NCBI GenBank assembly: GCA_023439045.1
Contig: JAEXOY010000042.1
Coordinates: 62,001-126,000 of the forward strand
Direction: 5' to 3'
From: Bacillota bacterium
GTDB taxonomy: Bacteria > Bacillota > Clostridia > Acetivibrionales > DSM-1351
DNA length: 64,000 nucleotides
Shown here: in pieces, positions 7,655 to 15,114 of the stretch
Numbering within the stretch: position 1 is the first letter of the stretch
Layout of the letters: every line of letters starts with the position of its first letter
Notes under the pieces: generated by a model
The model's input: the letters and a program-made list of their open reading frames with translations, nothing else
The model's database searches: none
Told to the model about the DNA's origin: nothing
Made by a program: the position numbers and the translations under genes

Positions 7655-8411
7655 TTTTTTGCATTCCCTTCTCTTTACCGTATATTTTATATATCTCATC
7701 GGTGTATTCACCATTATCATCGTAAACATAGAGGGGATCCATCACCTTAAGCTCCCGTCCGCCTCCCCTGGTACCCTTTATGAGTATCATATTGGGCTTT
7801 TTATATGGCTTGGGATGTACAAAACGTATATATTTGGGCTCAATTCCATATTGCCTCATGGCACACACTATATCAACCAAACGCTCCGGTCTATGTACCA
7901 TCGCTAGTTGACCTCCTGGTACAAGTAAATCTCCTGCTGCGGCAACAATATCCTCCAAGCTGCACAGCACCTCATGCCGTGAAATGGTCTTGCTGTCCAA
8001 CGCATTTAGCAAGCCGCCGCCCTTATTTGTGTACGGTGGATTGGTTACTACTACGTCAAAGCTAGCCTTCTTGAAGTATTGCCCATACTTCTTGATATCA
8101 CCTTGTATTATGGATAATCTATCTGATAAATTATTCATTTCTACACTTCTAGACGCCATTTGGGCCATTTGTGGCTGTACCTCAAGGCCAATTATGCTAG
8201 AAGCCTTTGATTTAGCACTTAGCAGTATAGGGATAATACCTGTTCCCGTACCAACGTCCAATACCCTTGCATTTTTCTTGACATCGCAAAAATCGGATAA
8301 CAGAACAGCATCTACTCCAAAGCAGAACGAGGTTGTATCCTGAATAATCTTAAGGCCATTTAGCTGTAAATCATCTATTCTTTCGTTCTCATTTATCTCA
8401 ATCAAAAACAT
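7647..8411 (-). CDS. trmN6: tRNA1(Val) adenine-37 N6-methyltransferase family protein
   Basis: 254-residue class I SAM methyltransferase. Visible motifs are VLDVGTGTGIIPILL (SAM motif I), GLEVQPQ, QGDIKKY and the N6-adenine signature VVTNPPY followed by T-x-K-G. The N-terminal F-C-F-G-x-D-A-V-L-L is typical of the YfiC/TrmN6 and YabB group. This group methylates N6 of A37 in tRNA-Val in E. coli. Substrate in Firmicutes is by homology only. The ATG at 8411 follows AAAGG by 5 bases. A GTG two codons earlier is inside the ribosome site. It overlaps rsmI by a few bases, matching yabB-yabC in Bacillus. Confidence 0.9.
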   Translation of the reverse strand: MFLIEINENERIDDLQLNGLKIIQDTTSFCFGVDAVLLSDFCDVKKNARVLDVGTGTGIIPILLSAKSKASSIIGLEVQPQMAQMASRSVEMNNLSDRLSIIQGDIKKYGQYFKKASFDVVVTNPPYTNKGGGLLNALDSKTISRHEVLCSLEDIVAAAGDLLVPGGQLAMVHRPERLVDIVCAMRQYGIEPKYIRFVHPKPYKKPNMILIKGTRGGGRELKVMDPLYVYDDNGEYTDEIYKIYGKEKGMQKIE

Positions 8412-8594
8412 ATTCACCTTTCATGATTACAAGAAAATTTACTTCGCAAATCCGTTCAGTGCTTATTTTACTATTTTTATCTTGCTCAGCGAATATAGAA
8501 ATTTATTCTTCTGGGATTTTCTAGTGTAAACATTCAATCTCAGCATTACCAACACTTCTGTAACACTCTAAAACTTATAAATTCCTATATTATG

Positions 8595-8631
8595 AAAAAA
8601 GGCCAAACAAAGGTTTCCCCTCATCTGGCCT
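8595..8631 (-). terminator. terminator of the ferredoxin gene
   Basis: On the minus strand, AGGCCA and TGGCCT bracket a partly paired loop and are followed by TTTTTT. It begins about 14 bases after the ferredoxin stop. The stretch 8418-8594 beyond it holds nothing else I can identify. Confidence 0.8.
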
Positions 8632-8644
8632 CACACCCTAGAAT

Positions 8645-8815
8645 TTATGCTTGTTGTGGAGCATCAACTGGGCATACGTTTGCACAAGCACCACATTCGA
8701 TGCATGCATCAGCATCAATTACATAAATGCTGTCTCCAGCTGAAATACAAGATACTGGACATTCTGATTCACATGCACCACAGCTGATACAAGCGTCATT
8801 AATAACATAAGCCAT
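8645..8815 (-). CDS. clostridial-type 2[4Fe-4S] ferredoxin
   Basis: A 56-residue small acidic electron carrier. Two cluster motifs are present in full: C-I-S-C-G-A-C-E-S-E-C-P and C-I-E-C-G-A-C-A-N-V-C-P, the classic C-x2-C-x2-C-x3-C-P pattern twice. It would carry low-potential electrons between oxidoreductases and hydrogenase in an anaerobe. The ATG at 8815 has a perfect AGGAGGTG ribosome site 8 bases away. A consensus promoter and a terminator make it a single-gene unit, expected to be highly expressed. It sits between ricT and trmN6, where Bacillus has yabA. Confidence 0.97.
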   Translation of the reverse strand: MAYVINDACISCGACESECPVSCISAGDSIYVIDADACIECGACANVCPVDAPQQA

Positions 8816-8865
8816 TTTAATCACACCTCCTAAGAATTAACATGCTTTCGCAGTTTACCGTTATC

Positions 8866-8894
8866 ATTTTACCACCTATTATCTATTTTTTCAA
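8866..8894 (-). promoter_or_regulatory. promoter of the ferredoxin gene
   Basis: Read on the minus strand: TTGAAA (8894-8889), 17 bases, TAAAAT (8871-8866). It lies in the 91-base gap after ricT and gives a leader of about 45 bases. Confidence 0.7.
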
Positions 8895-8906
8895 TTGCAT
8901 TTTACC

Positions 8907-9776
8907 TTAATCCAAAAGCTGTTTTAGGGCTTCTAAATCAACATCATTGTCATTTCTAACCTGAACATTTTTTATTATCTTGATTTCATCATATTTGTAT
9001 ACTCTCAGTTCTGTTTCTTTTCCAAGATCCAGTTTAATCTTGAGAAGTTCCTTGAGTAGGTTTACTTCTGCAACAACTCCCTGTCCCTCTGGAGTCTCAA
9101 CAATGGCCCCAACATTGGGCATTCTAGAAAGCAAATCCTCATATGCATCCTGCTCGTACTTCAGGCAGCACATAAGCCTCCCACAGGTACCTGAAATCTT
9201 GGTAGGATTAAGTGAGAGCGATTGCTCCTTTGCCATCTTGATAGATACCGGCTGAAATTCCCCTAAAAATGACTTACAGCACAATACTCTACCGCATATA
9301 CCAATGCCACCCATCATTTTGGACTCATCTCTGACACCAATCTGCCTGAGCTCAATTCTGGTTTTGAAAATTGCAGCTAAATCCTTTACTAGCTCTCTAA
9401 AGTCTACACGCCCGTCAGCTGTAAAGTAAAATAAAACCTTGTTATTATCAAAGGTATACTCGACATCAATAAGCTTCATATCAAGCTTGTGAGCTTCTAT
9501 CTTCTGGAGACAAATATCAAAGGCCTCTTTTTCCTTTGTCTCATTTTCCTTTGCATGCTTTAAATCTTCTTCCGTTGCTATTCTTATAACCTTCTTTAGG
9601 GGTGCCACTATTTCATCCTCGGGCACTTCTCTGTTTGGTACTACCACTAGTCCAAACTCAACTCCCCTAGCAGTTTCAACAATTACATTCTGGTTTAAAT
9701 CTATTTCCAACTCACCGGGATCAAAGTAATATATTTTTCCGGCGCTTTTGAATCTAACCCCAACTACCTTTACCAT
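8907..9776 (-). CDS. ricT: RicT/YaaT, PSP1-domain iron-sulfur regulator of sporulation and RNA processing
   Basis: 289 residues with the PSP1 C-terminal domain. Two cysteine clusters are exact: C161, C166, C167 (CGRVLCC) and C198, C203, C204 (CGRLMCC). In Bacillus, RicT joins RicA and RicF in the Y-complex, which carries [4Fe-4S] clusters, speeds Spo0A phosphorylation and works with RNase Y. The N-terminal region (VVGVRFKSAGKIYYFDPG) is typical. An AAAGGA site precedes the ATG. It follows holB by 38 bases in the conserved tmk-darA-yaaR-holB-ricT order. RicA and RicF are not in this window. Confidence 0.95.
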   Translation of the reverse strand: MVKVVGVRFKSAGKIYYFDPGELEIDLNQNVIVETARGVEFGLVVVPNREVPEDEIVAPLKKVIRIATEEDLKHAKENETKEKEAFDICLQKIEAHKLDMKLIDVEYTFDNNKVLFYFTADGRVDFRELVKDLAAIFKTRIELRQIGVRDESKMMGGIGICGRVLCCKSFLGEFQPVSIKMAKEQSLSLNPTKISGTCGRLMCCLKYEQDAYEDLLSRMPNVGAIVETPEGQGVVAEVNLLKELLKIKLDLGKETELRVYKYDEIKIIKNVQVRNDNDVDLEALKQLLD

Positions 9777-9814
9777 TTAATATAATCCTTTCTATCTAAA
9801 CCATATAACTACAT

Positions 9815-10789
9815 TTATTTATTTCTCAGTTTGCCTAGCTGTATCAGTAGAACTTCTACTGCCAACTGTGCATTTGCATTATAACTAATTGCCTCTGCCG
9901 TATCCCATACACTCTTTATGCATTTGCTGAGTGCTGACTGCTTTACACCGACATTACATATAATCATATCTTTTTTATCAGAATTAATCAATATACTAAT
10001 ATTTGCAGTTTTCATATAAATTAACAAGTCTCTTAAGTATAAAAGCACAATTTGGAGCATAAATTGTAGCTTATCGGTATTTTCTTCAAAGAGTTTTGCT
10101 ACCTCAATGATATTCTCCCCAGATGAGGAAATAAGGCTTGAAATTGCCCCAACAACCCTATCCCTAAGTTCCAATAGCTGGGGGGACTCTGCTAAATCCA
10201 GAGCGGTACCAATCACCCCATCGGCATAGCTAATAATAAAGTCCCTGTCGGCAAATCCATATTTATCATCGAGAATACCCTCTATCTCTCTATCGGCAAG
10301 CTTGGAAAACTGTATCTTCTGACACCTTGAACGAATTGTAGGTGCTAACGCGCTAGCCGAATGTGCTGTTAATATAAACACTACATAGCCGGGCGGCTCC
10401 TCTAATGACTTTAGTAATGCATTTTGGGCTTGCAGCGTCATTTTATCGGCATCATTTATAATAATTATTTTATAGTTGGAGTATAGGGGTCTGATTACAA
10501 TGTCCTTTGTAATCTTTCGAATATCCTCTACTCCAATACTCTTACCTTCACTAATAATTTCCTGAAAATCCGGATTTGATTGCTCAGAAAACAGCAGACA
10601 TGCCTTGCAGATACCACACGGAAAGTCCTTCCCCTCACACATCAACATTTTTGAAAAGGATAAGGCTGTCTCACGTTTTCCAATCCCATCTGGTCCCTCA
10701 AATATATAGGCATGTCCTACAGTATTATTGGTTATAGTCAAAGTCAATTTATCAAGTATATTTTTATGTCCAAGTAAATTATTAATCAT
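9815..10789 (-). CDS. holB: DNA polymerase III delta' subunit
   Basis: 324-residue clamp-loader ATPase-fold subunit. It has a P-loop-like segment (FEGPDGIGKRET, about 31-41), a four-cysteine zinc module (C51, C58, C61, C64) and the sensor region QNALLKSLEEPP followed by the SRC arginine-finger motif (TIRSRC). It opens and loads the sliding clamp with tau and delta at the replication fork. The start ATG overlaps the yaaR stop as ATGA, so translation is coupled. The P-loop is complete enough for nucleotide binding, unlike the E. coli subunit, as is common in Firmicutes. Confidence 0.94.
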   Translation of the reverse strand: MINNLLGHKNILDKLTLTITNNTVGHAYIFEGPDGIGKRETALSFSKMLMCEGKDFPCGICKACLLFSEQSNPDFQEIISEGKSIGVEDIRKITKDIVIRPLYSNYKIIIINDADKMTLQAQNALLKSLEEPPGYVVFILTAHSASALAPTIRSRCQKIQFSKLADREIEGILDDKYGFADRDFIISYADGVIGTALDLAESPQLLELRDRVVGAISSLISSSGENIIEVAKLFEENTDKLQFMLQIVLLYLRDLLIYMKTANISILINSDKKDMIICNVGVKQSALSKCIKSVWDTAEAISYNANAQLAVEVLLIQLGKLRNK

Positions 10790-11238
10790 AAGAATAAGTC
10801 CATAATCAAGCCTCTAATATCATCAAGCTTTTGCAATATTTTAATATTATCACTTTCAGCCTTAAGTACCTCGTTTGTAAGTTCTATCAGTTCCTCATTT
10901 ATCTTTTTAATTACAGCAAACACCCTATGTCTGCCCCTACGATCAAGAAAATTTCTCTTGTTAAATGAATGAGAATTGCTCACGGCCTCGTCTAAAAATT
11001 CAGAAATCAGCTGCTTATATATCTTTAGGTCTCTGATATCAGCCTTCTTCCCAAGCTTTTCACCTTGACTCTGAATTTTATCCACCAGAACCTTAATTCT
11101 TTCCTGGTAGCTAACATTCTCCATCTTTTTTAAAGATGCAGAAAAGGATGCATCCCTTTCATTTCTAACCATTCGATCATCTCTGCCCATCATAGCAGAT
11201 ATAGCCGTAGGGTTTTTGGGTGCTTCATTAATCTTCAT
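10786..11238 (-). CDS. yaaR: YaaR family (DUF327) protein
   Basis: 150 residues of the YaaR/DUF327 family, whose function is unknown. The protein is largely helical and charged. A conserved stretch near the middle reads LKIYKQLISEFLDEAVSNS followed by an aromatic-basic FNKRNFLDRRGRHRVFAVIKK patch (described in parts), which is the family signature. The ATG at 11238 follows GAGGG by 6 bases. The stop overlaps holB by four bases. Its constant place between darA and holB in Firmicutes suggests a link to replication or c-di-AMP signalling, but that is inference. Confidence 0.88.
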   Translation of the reverse strand: MKINEAPKNPTAISAMMGRDDRMVRNERDASFSASLKKMENVSYQERIKVLVDKIQSQGEKLGKKADIRDLKIYKQLISEFLDEAVSNSHSFNKRNFLDRRGRHRVFAVIKKINEELIELTNEVLKAESDNIKILQKLDDIRGLIMDLFL

Positions 11239-11262
11239 ATATTTCCCTCACTTATGAGCGGT

Positions 11263-11601
11263 CTATATCTTGTGAAAACGTTCCACATCAACAACAAAAA
11301 CCGTTGCACCGCCAACTAAAACCTCAACAGGGTAAGGCATATACATACCATTCATGCCATTCATTCCGTTTGGTGATACTGGTGTATTGATTACCTGTTT
11401 CCTACTCTTTGATTTCTTTTCAATAATGCTCATTACCTCGTCCAGTTTTTCCTCATCTACACCTACGAGCAAAGTAGTATTTCCTGCTTTTAAGAAGCCT
11501 CCTGAAGAACACATCTTAGTGACACTAAAGCCATGTTTATTGAGCTCCTCCATTACCTTGTGCCCATCCTCATCATGCACAATAGCAAAAACTAGTTTCA
11601 T
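11263..11601 (-). CDS. darA: cyclic-di-AMP receptor DarA (PII-like)
   Basis: 112 residues, close to the 109 of Bacillus DarA (YaaQ). The PII-like fold is recognised from MKLVFAIVHDEDGHKVMEEL, the GGFLKAGNTTLLVGV strand and the final AGG-like VGGATVFVVDVERF. The B-loop carries an unusual short GMNGMNGM repeat. DarA trimers bind c-di-AMP; the downstream partner is unknown. The ATG at 11601 follows GGGAGGT by 6 bases, so the longer frame to 11616 is rejected. It lies 25 bases upstream of yaaR and 32 bases after tmk. Confidence 0.95.
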   Translation of the reverse strand: MKLVFAIVHDEDGHKVMEELNKHGFSVTKMCSSGGFLKAGNTTLLVGVDEEKLDEVMSIIEKKSKSRKQVINTPVSPNGMNGMNGMYMPYPVEVLVGGATVFVVDVERFHKI

Positions 11602-11633
11602 CAACATACCTCCCATTACATTTATATTTTAAT

Positions 11634-12263
11634 TTAATAACCTTCAATAATGCCTATTAGGTACTCTTTTATCTCAAGAGCTATTTCTTCAACTGTTTTT
11701 TTAGCATTAATAGTCTTAATTCTTTCGGGGTATAAAACGCTCAATTTCTTGTAGCCTTCATATACACTCTTGTGAAAATCAAGCTTTTCCTGCTCAATGC
11801 GATCTGCTTCGGTAGCAGACACACGCCTTTTCAAGGCAATCTCTACATCTATGTCTAAAAAAAATGTAATATCCGGTACAACTCCATCAACTGCTATTCT
11901 ATTGATGTCTGCAACTGCCATCAGGTCAATATTTCTTCCAAACCCTTGATATGCATAGCTAGAGTCAACAAACCTGTCACAAATTACTACCTTTCCTGCT
12001 TCAAGTGAGGGCTTAATAAGTTGCGAAACATGTTGTGCCCTAGATGCAGCATATAAAATCAATTCAGTAATAGGTTTAATATCTGTATTTTCTTTGTCCA
12101 AAACTAAATCTCTGATTTTCTCGCTTATATGCGTTCCGCCCGGTTCTCTCGTCAAAACAACTTCATATCCCCGGTCCTCTAGGTATTGTTTCATAAGCTT
12201 AATTTGAGTGGACTTGCCAGATCCATCCGTGCCTTCTACTGTAATGAATAAACCGCTGCTCAT
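11634..12263 (-). CDS. tmk: thymidylate kinase
   Basis: 209 residues. The P-loop is VEGTDGSGKST, the dTMP-binding DR motif is in ICDRFVDSSYAYQG and the REPGGT segment precedes the lid. It converts dTMP to dTDP for DNA synthesis. The ATG at 12263 has AAAGGAGTG 7 bases upstream. A GTG three codons earlier is inside that site. It heads the conserved tmk-darA-yaaR-holB-ricT set, with the decarboxylase gene 66 bases upstream as in yaaO-tmk of Bacillus. Confidence 0.96.
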   Translation of the reverse strand: MSSGLFITVEGTDGSGKSTQIKLMKQYLEDRGYEVVLTREPGGTHISEKIRDLVLDKENTDIKPITELILYAASRAQHVSQLIKPSLEAGKVVICDRFVDSSYAYQGFGRNIDLMAVADINRIAVDGVVPDITFFLDIDVEIALKRRVSATEADRIEQEKLDFHKSVYEGYKKLSVLYPERIKTINAKKTVEEIALEIKEYLIGIIEGY

Positions 12264-12329
12264 TTTTAGCACTCCTTTGTAAAAAAGCTATGTATATGAT
12301 TTGTTGTTTATATTATAACAATAAACTGT

Positions 12330-13760
12330 TCAGCTAACAACCAAAACACATCCGTCAGTTACTCCAATAACATTACCACCAGCATCAATTATATTTTTGA
12401 GGTATTCAACAGTATCCTCCTCAAATACTTCTCCTGGGTAAATAACCGGTATACCTGGAGGATATGGTGTAATAGCACTAGCACATATTCTTCCACATGA
12501 GTTGCGCAGACTTATAGTTTCCTTTTTTGCATAATATGTTTCACTAGGGGTCATTGATACCCTTGGAATGCGCAGTGTTACTATTTTTTGCTTTTTCAAT
12601 GGCATATTATACCTACCCTGCCTATCAATTTCCTTCATAGCGGTATACAGCTTCGAAAATGATATCACATCATCTGCTATAGTTGAAATAAGTACTATGT
12701 TCTGGTAATCAGACATCTCTATATAAGTATTAAAGCTTTTGCGCAGCACCTTTTCCGCTTCATACCCTGTAAGACCTGAGCTTCTGGTGTTTATAACCAA
12801 TCTTGTTATATCATTTTCTATACCCCTTGGCAGCGCATCCTGTGTTAGAGCACATAATGAGGTATTTGAGTGCAAATCATTTATAAATATAGTAATGTTT
12901 GCAACTAGGTTATCCAGCCTTGGTCCACCCTCTTTTTGCATTATTTCTCTGGCAATATCCAAAAAAGCCATCAATATATATGAAGGACTTGATGTTTGAA
13001 GCATTGCTAAGTTAAAGCTAAGTTTCTCTATATCAATCCTTGGTCCCCGCACATGTAAATATGCGCTCTGGGTAAGGGCAGGCAACGTCTTATGCGCGCT
13101 TTGAATACATATATCTGCACCAAGCCTTATTGAGCTTTGAGGTAACTGCTCACAGAAGCCCAGATGAGCACCATGTGCCTCATCTACTATTAAAACCTTA
13201 CCTTTTGAGTGAACTAAATTACTTATTTGCTCAATGTCACAACATATTCCATAGTAATTGGGACGAGTAAGAAAAACAGCCTTTGCCTCAGGATATTTGT
13301 CTAAAACACTCTTTATATCATTGATACTTACCTCAGCAGATATTGAAAAGTTTTCATCAAACCTTGGTTGAATAAATACAGGACGGGCACCGGACAGAAT
13401 GAGGGCAGCTAAAAAGGATTTATGAGCATCTCTTGATACCAGCACAACATCATCTCTCTGGCACACGCTCAGCAGCGCTGCTTGGACGCCGCACGTTGAG
13501 CCGTTTACAAGGAAAAATGTGTGCTCAGCTCCAAAGGCTTGCGCCGCGAGCTGCTGAGCGTCGCGAATTATCCCTTCGGGGCAATGTAAATTGTCACTGC
13601 CATATATCTCAGTTATATCAAGCTTTAATATATCTTGAGTGAGCTCATAAGGAATTCCCTTTGACAGCTTATGTCCAGGCATATGAAAAATATTGGCCTT
13701 CTTTTCTGAATACTTTTTCAAGTAATTATAAATGGGTAGATTATAGCTGTTTATAAACAA
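12330..13760 (-). CDS. Orn/Lys/Arg decarboxylase family PLP enzyme (YaaO-like)
   Basis: 476 residues of the fold type I basic amino acid decarboxylase family. Visible are the N-terminal HMPGHK motif, the GSTCG phosphate loop, the aspartate region VDEAHGAH (193-199) and the PLP lysine in SAHKTLPALTQSA (K224). The family makes agmatine, cadaverine or putrescine; which one cannot be told. It is shorter than the biodegradative enzymes and matches the YaaO/SpeA size class. No in-frame ATG precedes the catalytic HMPGHK. The TTG at 13760 lies only 3 bases after GGAGG, so the true initiation codon is uncertain. Position before tmk equals Bacillus yaaO. Confidence 0.9.
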   Translation of the reverse strand: MFINSYNLPIYNYLKKYSEKKANIFHMPGHKLSKGIPYELTQDILKLDITEIYGSDNLHCPEGIIRDAQQLAAQAFGAEHTFFLVNGSTCGVQAALLSVCQRDDVVLVSRDAHKSFLAALILSGARPVFIQPRFDENFSISAEVSINDIKSVLDKYPEAKAVFLTRPNYYGICCDIEQISNLVHSKGKVLIVDEAHGAHLGFCEQLPQSSIRLGADICIQSAHKTLPALTQSAYLHVRGPRIDIEKLSFNLAMLQTSSPSYILMAFLDIAREIMQKEGGPRLDNLVANITIFINDLHSNTSLCALTQDALPRGIENDITRLVINTRSSGLTGYEAEKVLRKSFNTYIEMSDYQNIVLISTIADDVISFSKLYTAMKEIDRQGRYNMPLKKQKIVTLRIPRVSMTPSETYYAKKETISLRNSCGRICASAITPYPPGIPVIYPGEVFEEDTVEYLKNIIDAGGNVIGVTDGCVLVVS

Positions 13761-13796
13761 TCCCCTCCAGTCAACATTATTTTAGCACATACGTTT

Positions 13797-13836
13797 AAAA
13801 AAGGCACCGAGAATAAATTATCCGGCACCTTTTTTT
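13797..13836. terminator. bidirectional hairpin between bioY and the decarboxylase gene
   Basis: AAAAAAGG-CA-CCG pairs with CGG-CA-CCTTTTTT around an AT-rich loop, with a two-base internal mismatch. The A and T runs on both flanks suit termination of bioY on the minus strand. Confidence 0.65.
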
Positions 13837-13916
13837 GAATTCCAACTAGGTCGCAGCAACAGCTACTTGATATATTGTATGCTAGTATTCTAGCTATTAT
13901 TACATTATGAAATATA

Positions 13917-14113
13917 GCTTAGCTTCATTATAGATATAGCTTAACTTCTTTATGAAATAGATAACTAATTTATAGACTTAGCTTAACTTCTATGAAAGAG
14001 CTTATCTACTTTATAGATTTAGCTTAACTTCTATGAAAGAGCTTATCTTCTTTATAGACTTAGCTTAACTTCTATGAAAGAGCTTATCTACTTTATAGAT
14101 TTAGCTTAACTAC
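13917..14113. repeat. 41-bp tandem repeat beginning in the last codons of bioY
   Basis: Units starting at GCTTAACTTC recur at about 13939, 13981, 14022 and 14063, with a final partial unit at 14104, a period of 41-42 bases. A further degraded copy precedes them. The 14104 copy contains the bioY stop, so the array grew out of the gene's own 3' end. There are no spacers, so this is not CRISPR. Confidence 0.85.
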
Positions 14114-14687
14114 TTTGTCCTCTCCTGATTAAATGTACTGGCAGAAAGTCAAGTGCCTTATTTAGCCTCTTGGCTAATAGTACACCGACAATGCACTTTA
14201 TTATATCGCCAGGGATAAATATTGCAAAGCAACTCCACAATAATGCCTTTACTCCTATAGGATTGGATATAGCATAGTTTGATATAACATAAAAGTATAC
14301 CAGCCCTACTGCATATGCTGTAAGCACTCCCAAAAAGCTTACGAGAAGCATTTGCATGATTGCTAGTTCCTTCATACGCTCAGTAATATAACCTATAATA
14401 AATGCAGCTAGGGCAAATCCAATCAGATATCCAAATGTAGGGTGTAAGACATAATTGATACCCCCTCCTGCCGCAAATACAGGAATGCCACTTAGTCCAA
14501 TAGCTATGTACACCAAAACGGATATTAATGCTCTTTTAGAGCCCAATAAAAAGCCCGCAAGTACTACAAACAGTACCTGAAACGTAAACGGTGCGATACC
14601 AAAGGGTATTTTTATAAACGCCCCAACAGCAATTAATGCTGCAAATAGTCCGCATAAAATTATAGACCTTGTGTTAACTTTTCTCAT
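14106..14687 (-). CDS. bioY: biotin transporter BioY (ECF S-component)
   Basis: 193 residues with about six membrane helices. Diagnostic stretches are IPFGIAPFTFQVLFVVLAG near the N-terminus and GGGINYVLHPTFGYLIGF in the middle. BioY binds biotin and works with the energy-coupling module EcfA/A'/T, or alone at high biotin. The ATG at 14687 follows GGAAGG by 5 bases. It is a single gene behind a BirA-type operator at 14818-14859, consistent with control by the bifunctional birA in this window. The last codons blend into a 41-bp tandem repeat. Confidence 0.95.
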   Translation of the reverse strand: MRKVNTRSIILCGLFAALIAVGAFIKIPFGIAPFTFQVLFVVLAGFLLGSKRALISVLVYIAIGLSGIPVFAAGGGINYVLHPTFGYLIGFALAAFIIGYITERMKELAIMQMLLVSFLGVLTAYAVGLVYFYVISNYAISNPIGVKALLWSCFAIFIPGDIIKCIVGVLLAKRLNKALDFLPVHLIRRGQSS

Positions 14688-14800
14688 AATTACCTTCCAA
14701 TCATTGTTTCTTTTTTTAAGCCATTACTATATGCTTACTCCCATTTTAATCCTTAACTCTTCACTCAAACCTATTTCCACAATTAACCTATTTCTATATA

Positions 14801-14859
14801 AATATAATATACAAAAAAGGTATTGTCAACTCAATAATTAATATTGGTTGACAATACCT
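14801..14859 (-). promoter_or_regulatory. bioY promoter overlapped by a BirA-type operator
   Basis: A perfect inverted repeat AGGTATTGTCAAC / GTTGACAATACCT with 16 bases between (14818-14859) fits the TTGTNAAC-N15/16-GTTNACAA form of BirA operators. On the minus strand the -35 TTGACA (14829-14824) lies inside the distal arm and the -10 TATATT is at 14806-14801, 17 bases away. Holo-BirA bound here would block RNA polymerase. Confidence 0.8.
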
Positions 14860-14875
14860 CAGCACCCTTACACAC

Positions 14876-14921
14876 GAAAAGGAGCCGCTCACTAACTTTT
14901 ATATTAGTACACAGCCCCTCT
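14876..14921 (-). terminator. imperfect terminator-like hairpin downstream of the malic enzyme gene
   Basis: On the minus strand AGGGGC pairs with GCTCCT, with an inner ACTAA/TTAGT stem, followed by TTTT. It lies beyond the 16-bp repeat array. The U tract is short, so strength is doubtful. Confidence 0.45.
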
Positions 14922-14923
14922 TA

Positions 14924-15091
14924 TAATTACTACTATATAAATATCACTACTATATAAATATAACTACCATATAGTATTGCTACCATATAAATATTACTAC
15001 CATATAAAATTGCTACCATATAGTATTGCTACCATATAGTATTACTACCATATAATATTACTACTATATTACTACCCTATGATATTACTAC
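14924..15091. repeat. 16-bp tandem repeat downstream of the malic enzyme stop
   Basis: About eleven copies of a CTACCATATAGTATTG-like unit, mostly 16-17 bases long, with small substitutions. It starts about 23 bases after the malic enzyme stop and fills most of the 3' region. Confidence 0.85.
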
Positions 15092-15114
15092 TTAATATAT
15101 AATTAATATATCTT

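Noticed and set aside
7529..7750. Plus-strand repeat protein opposite the rsmI repeats
   Set aside because: The repetition comes from the rsmI repeat read antisense; no start signal.
13917..15091. Regular repeats resembling a CRISPR array
   Set aside because: Units follow each other directly with no unique spacers, and no cas genes are near. They are minisatellites.
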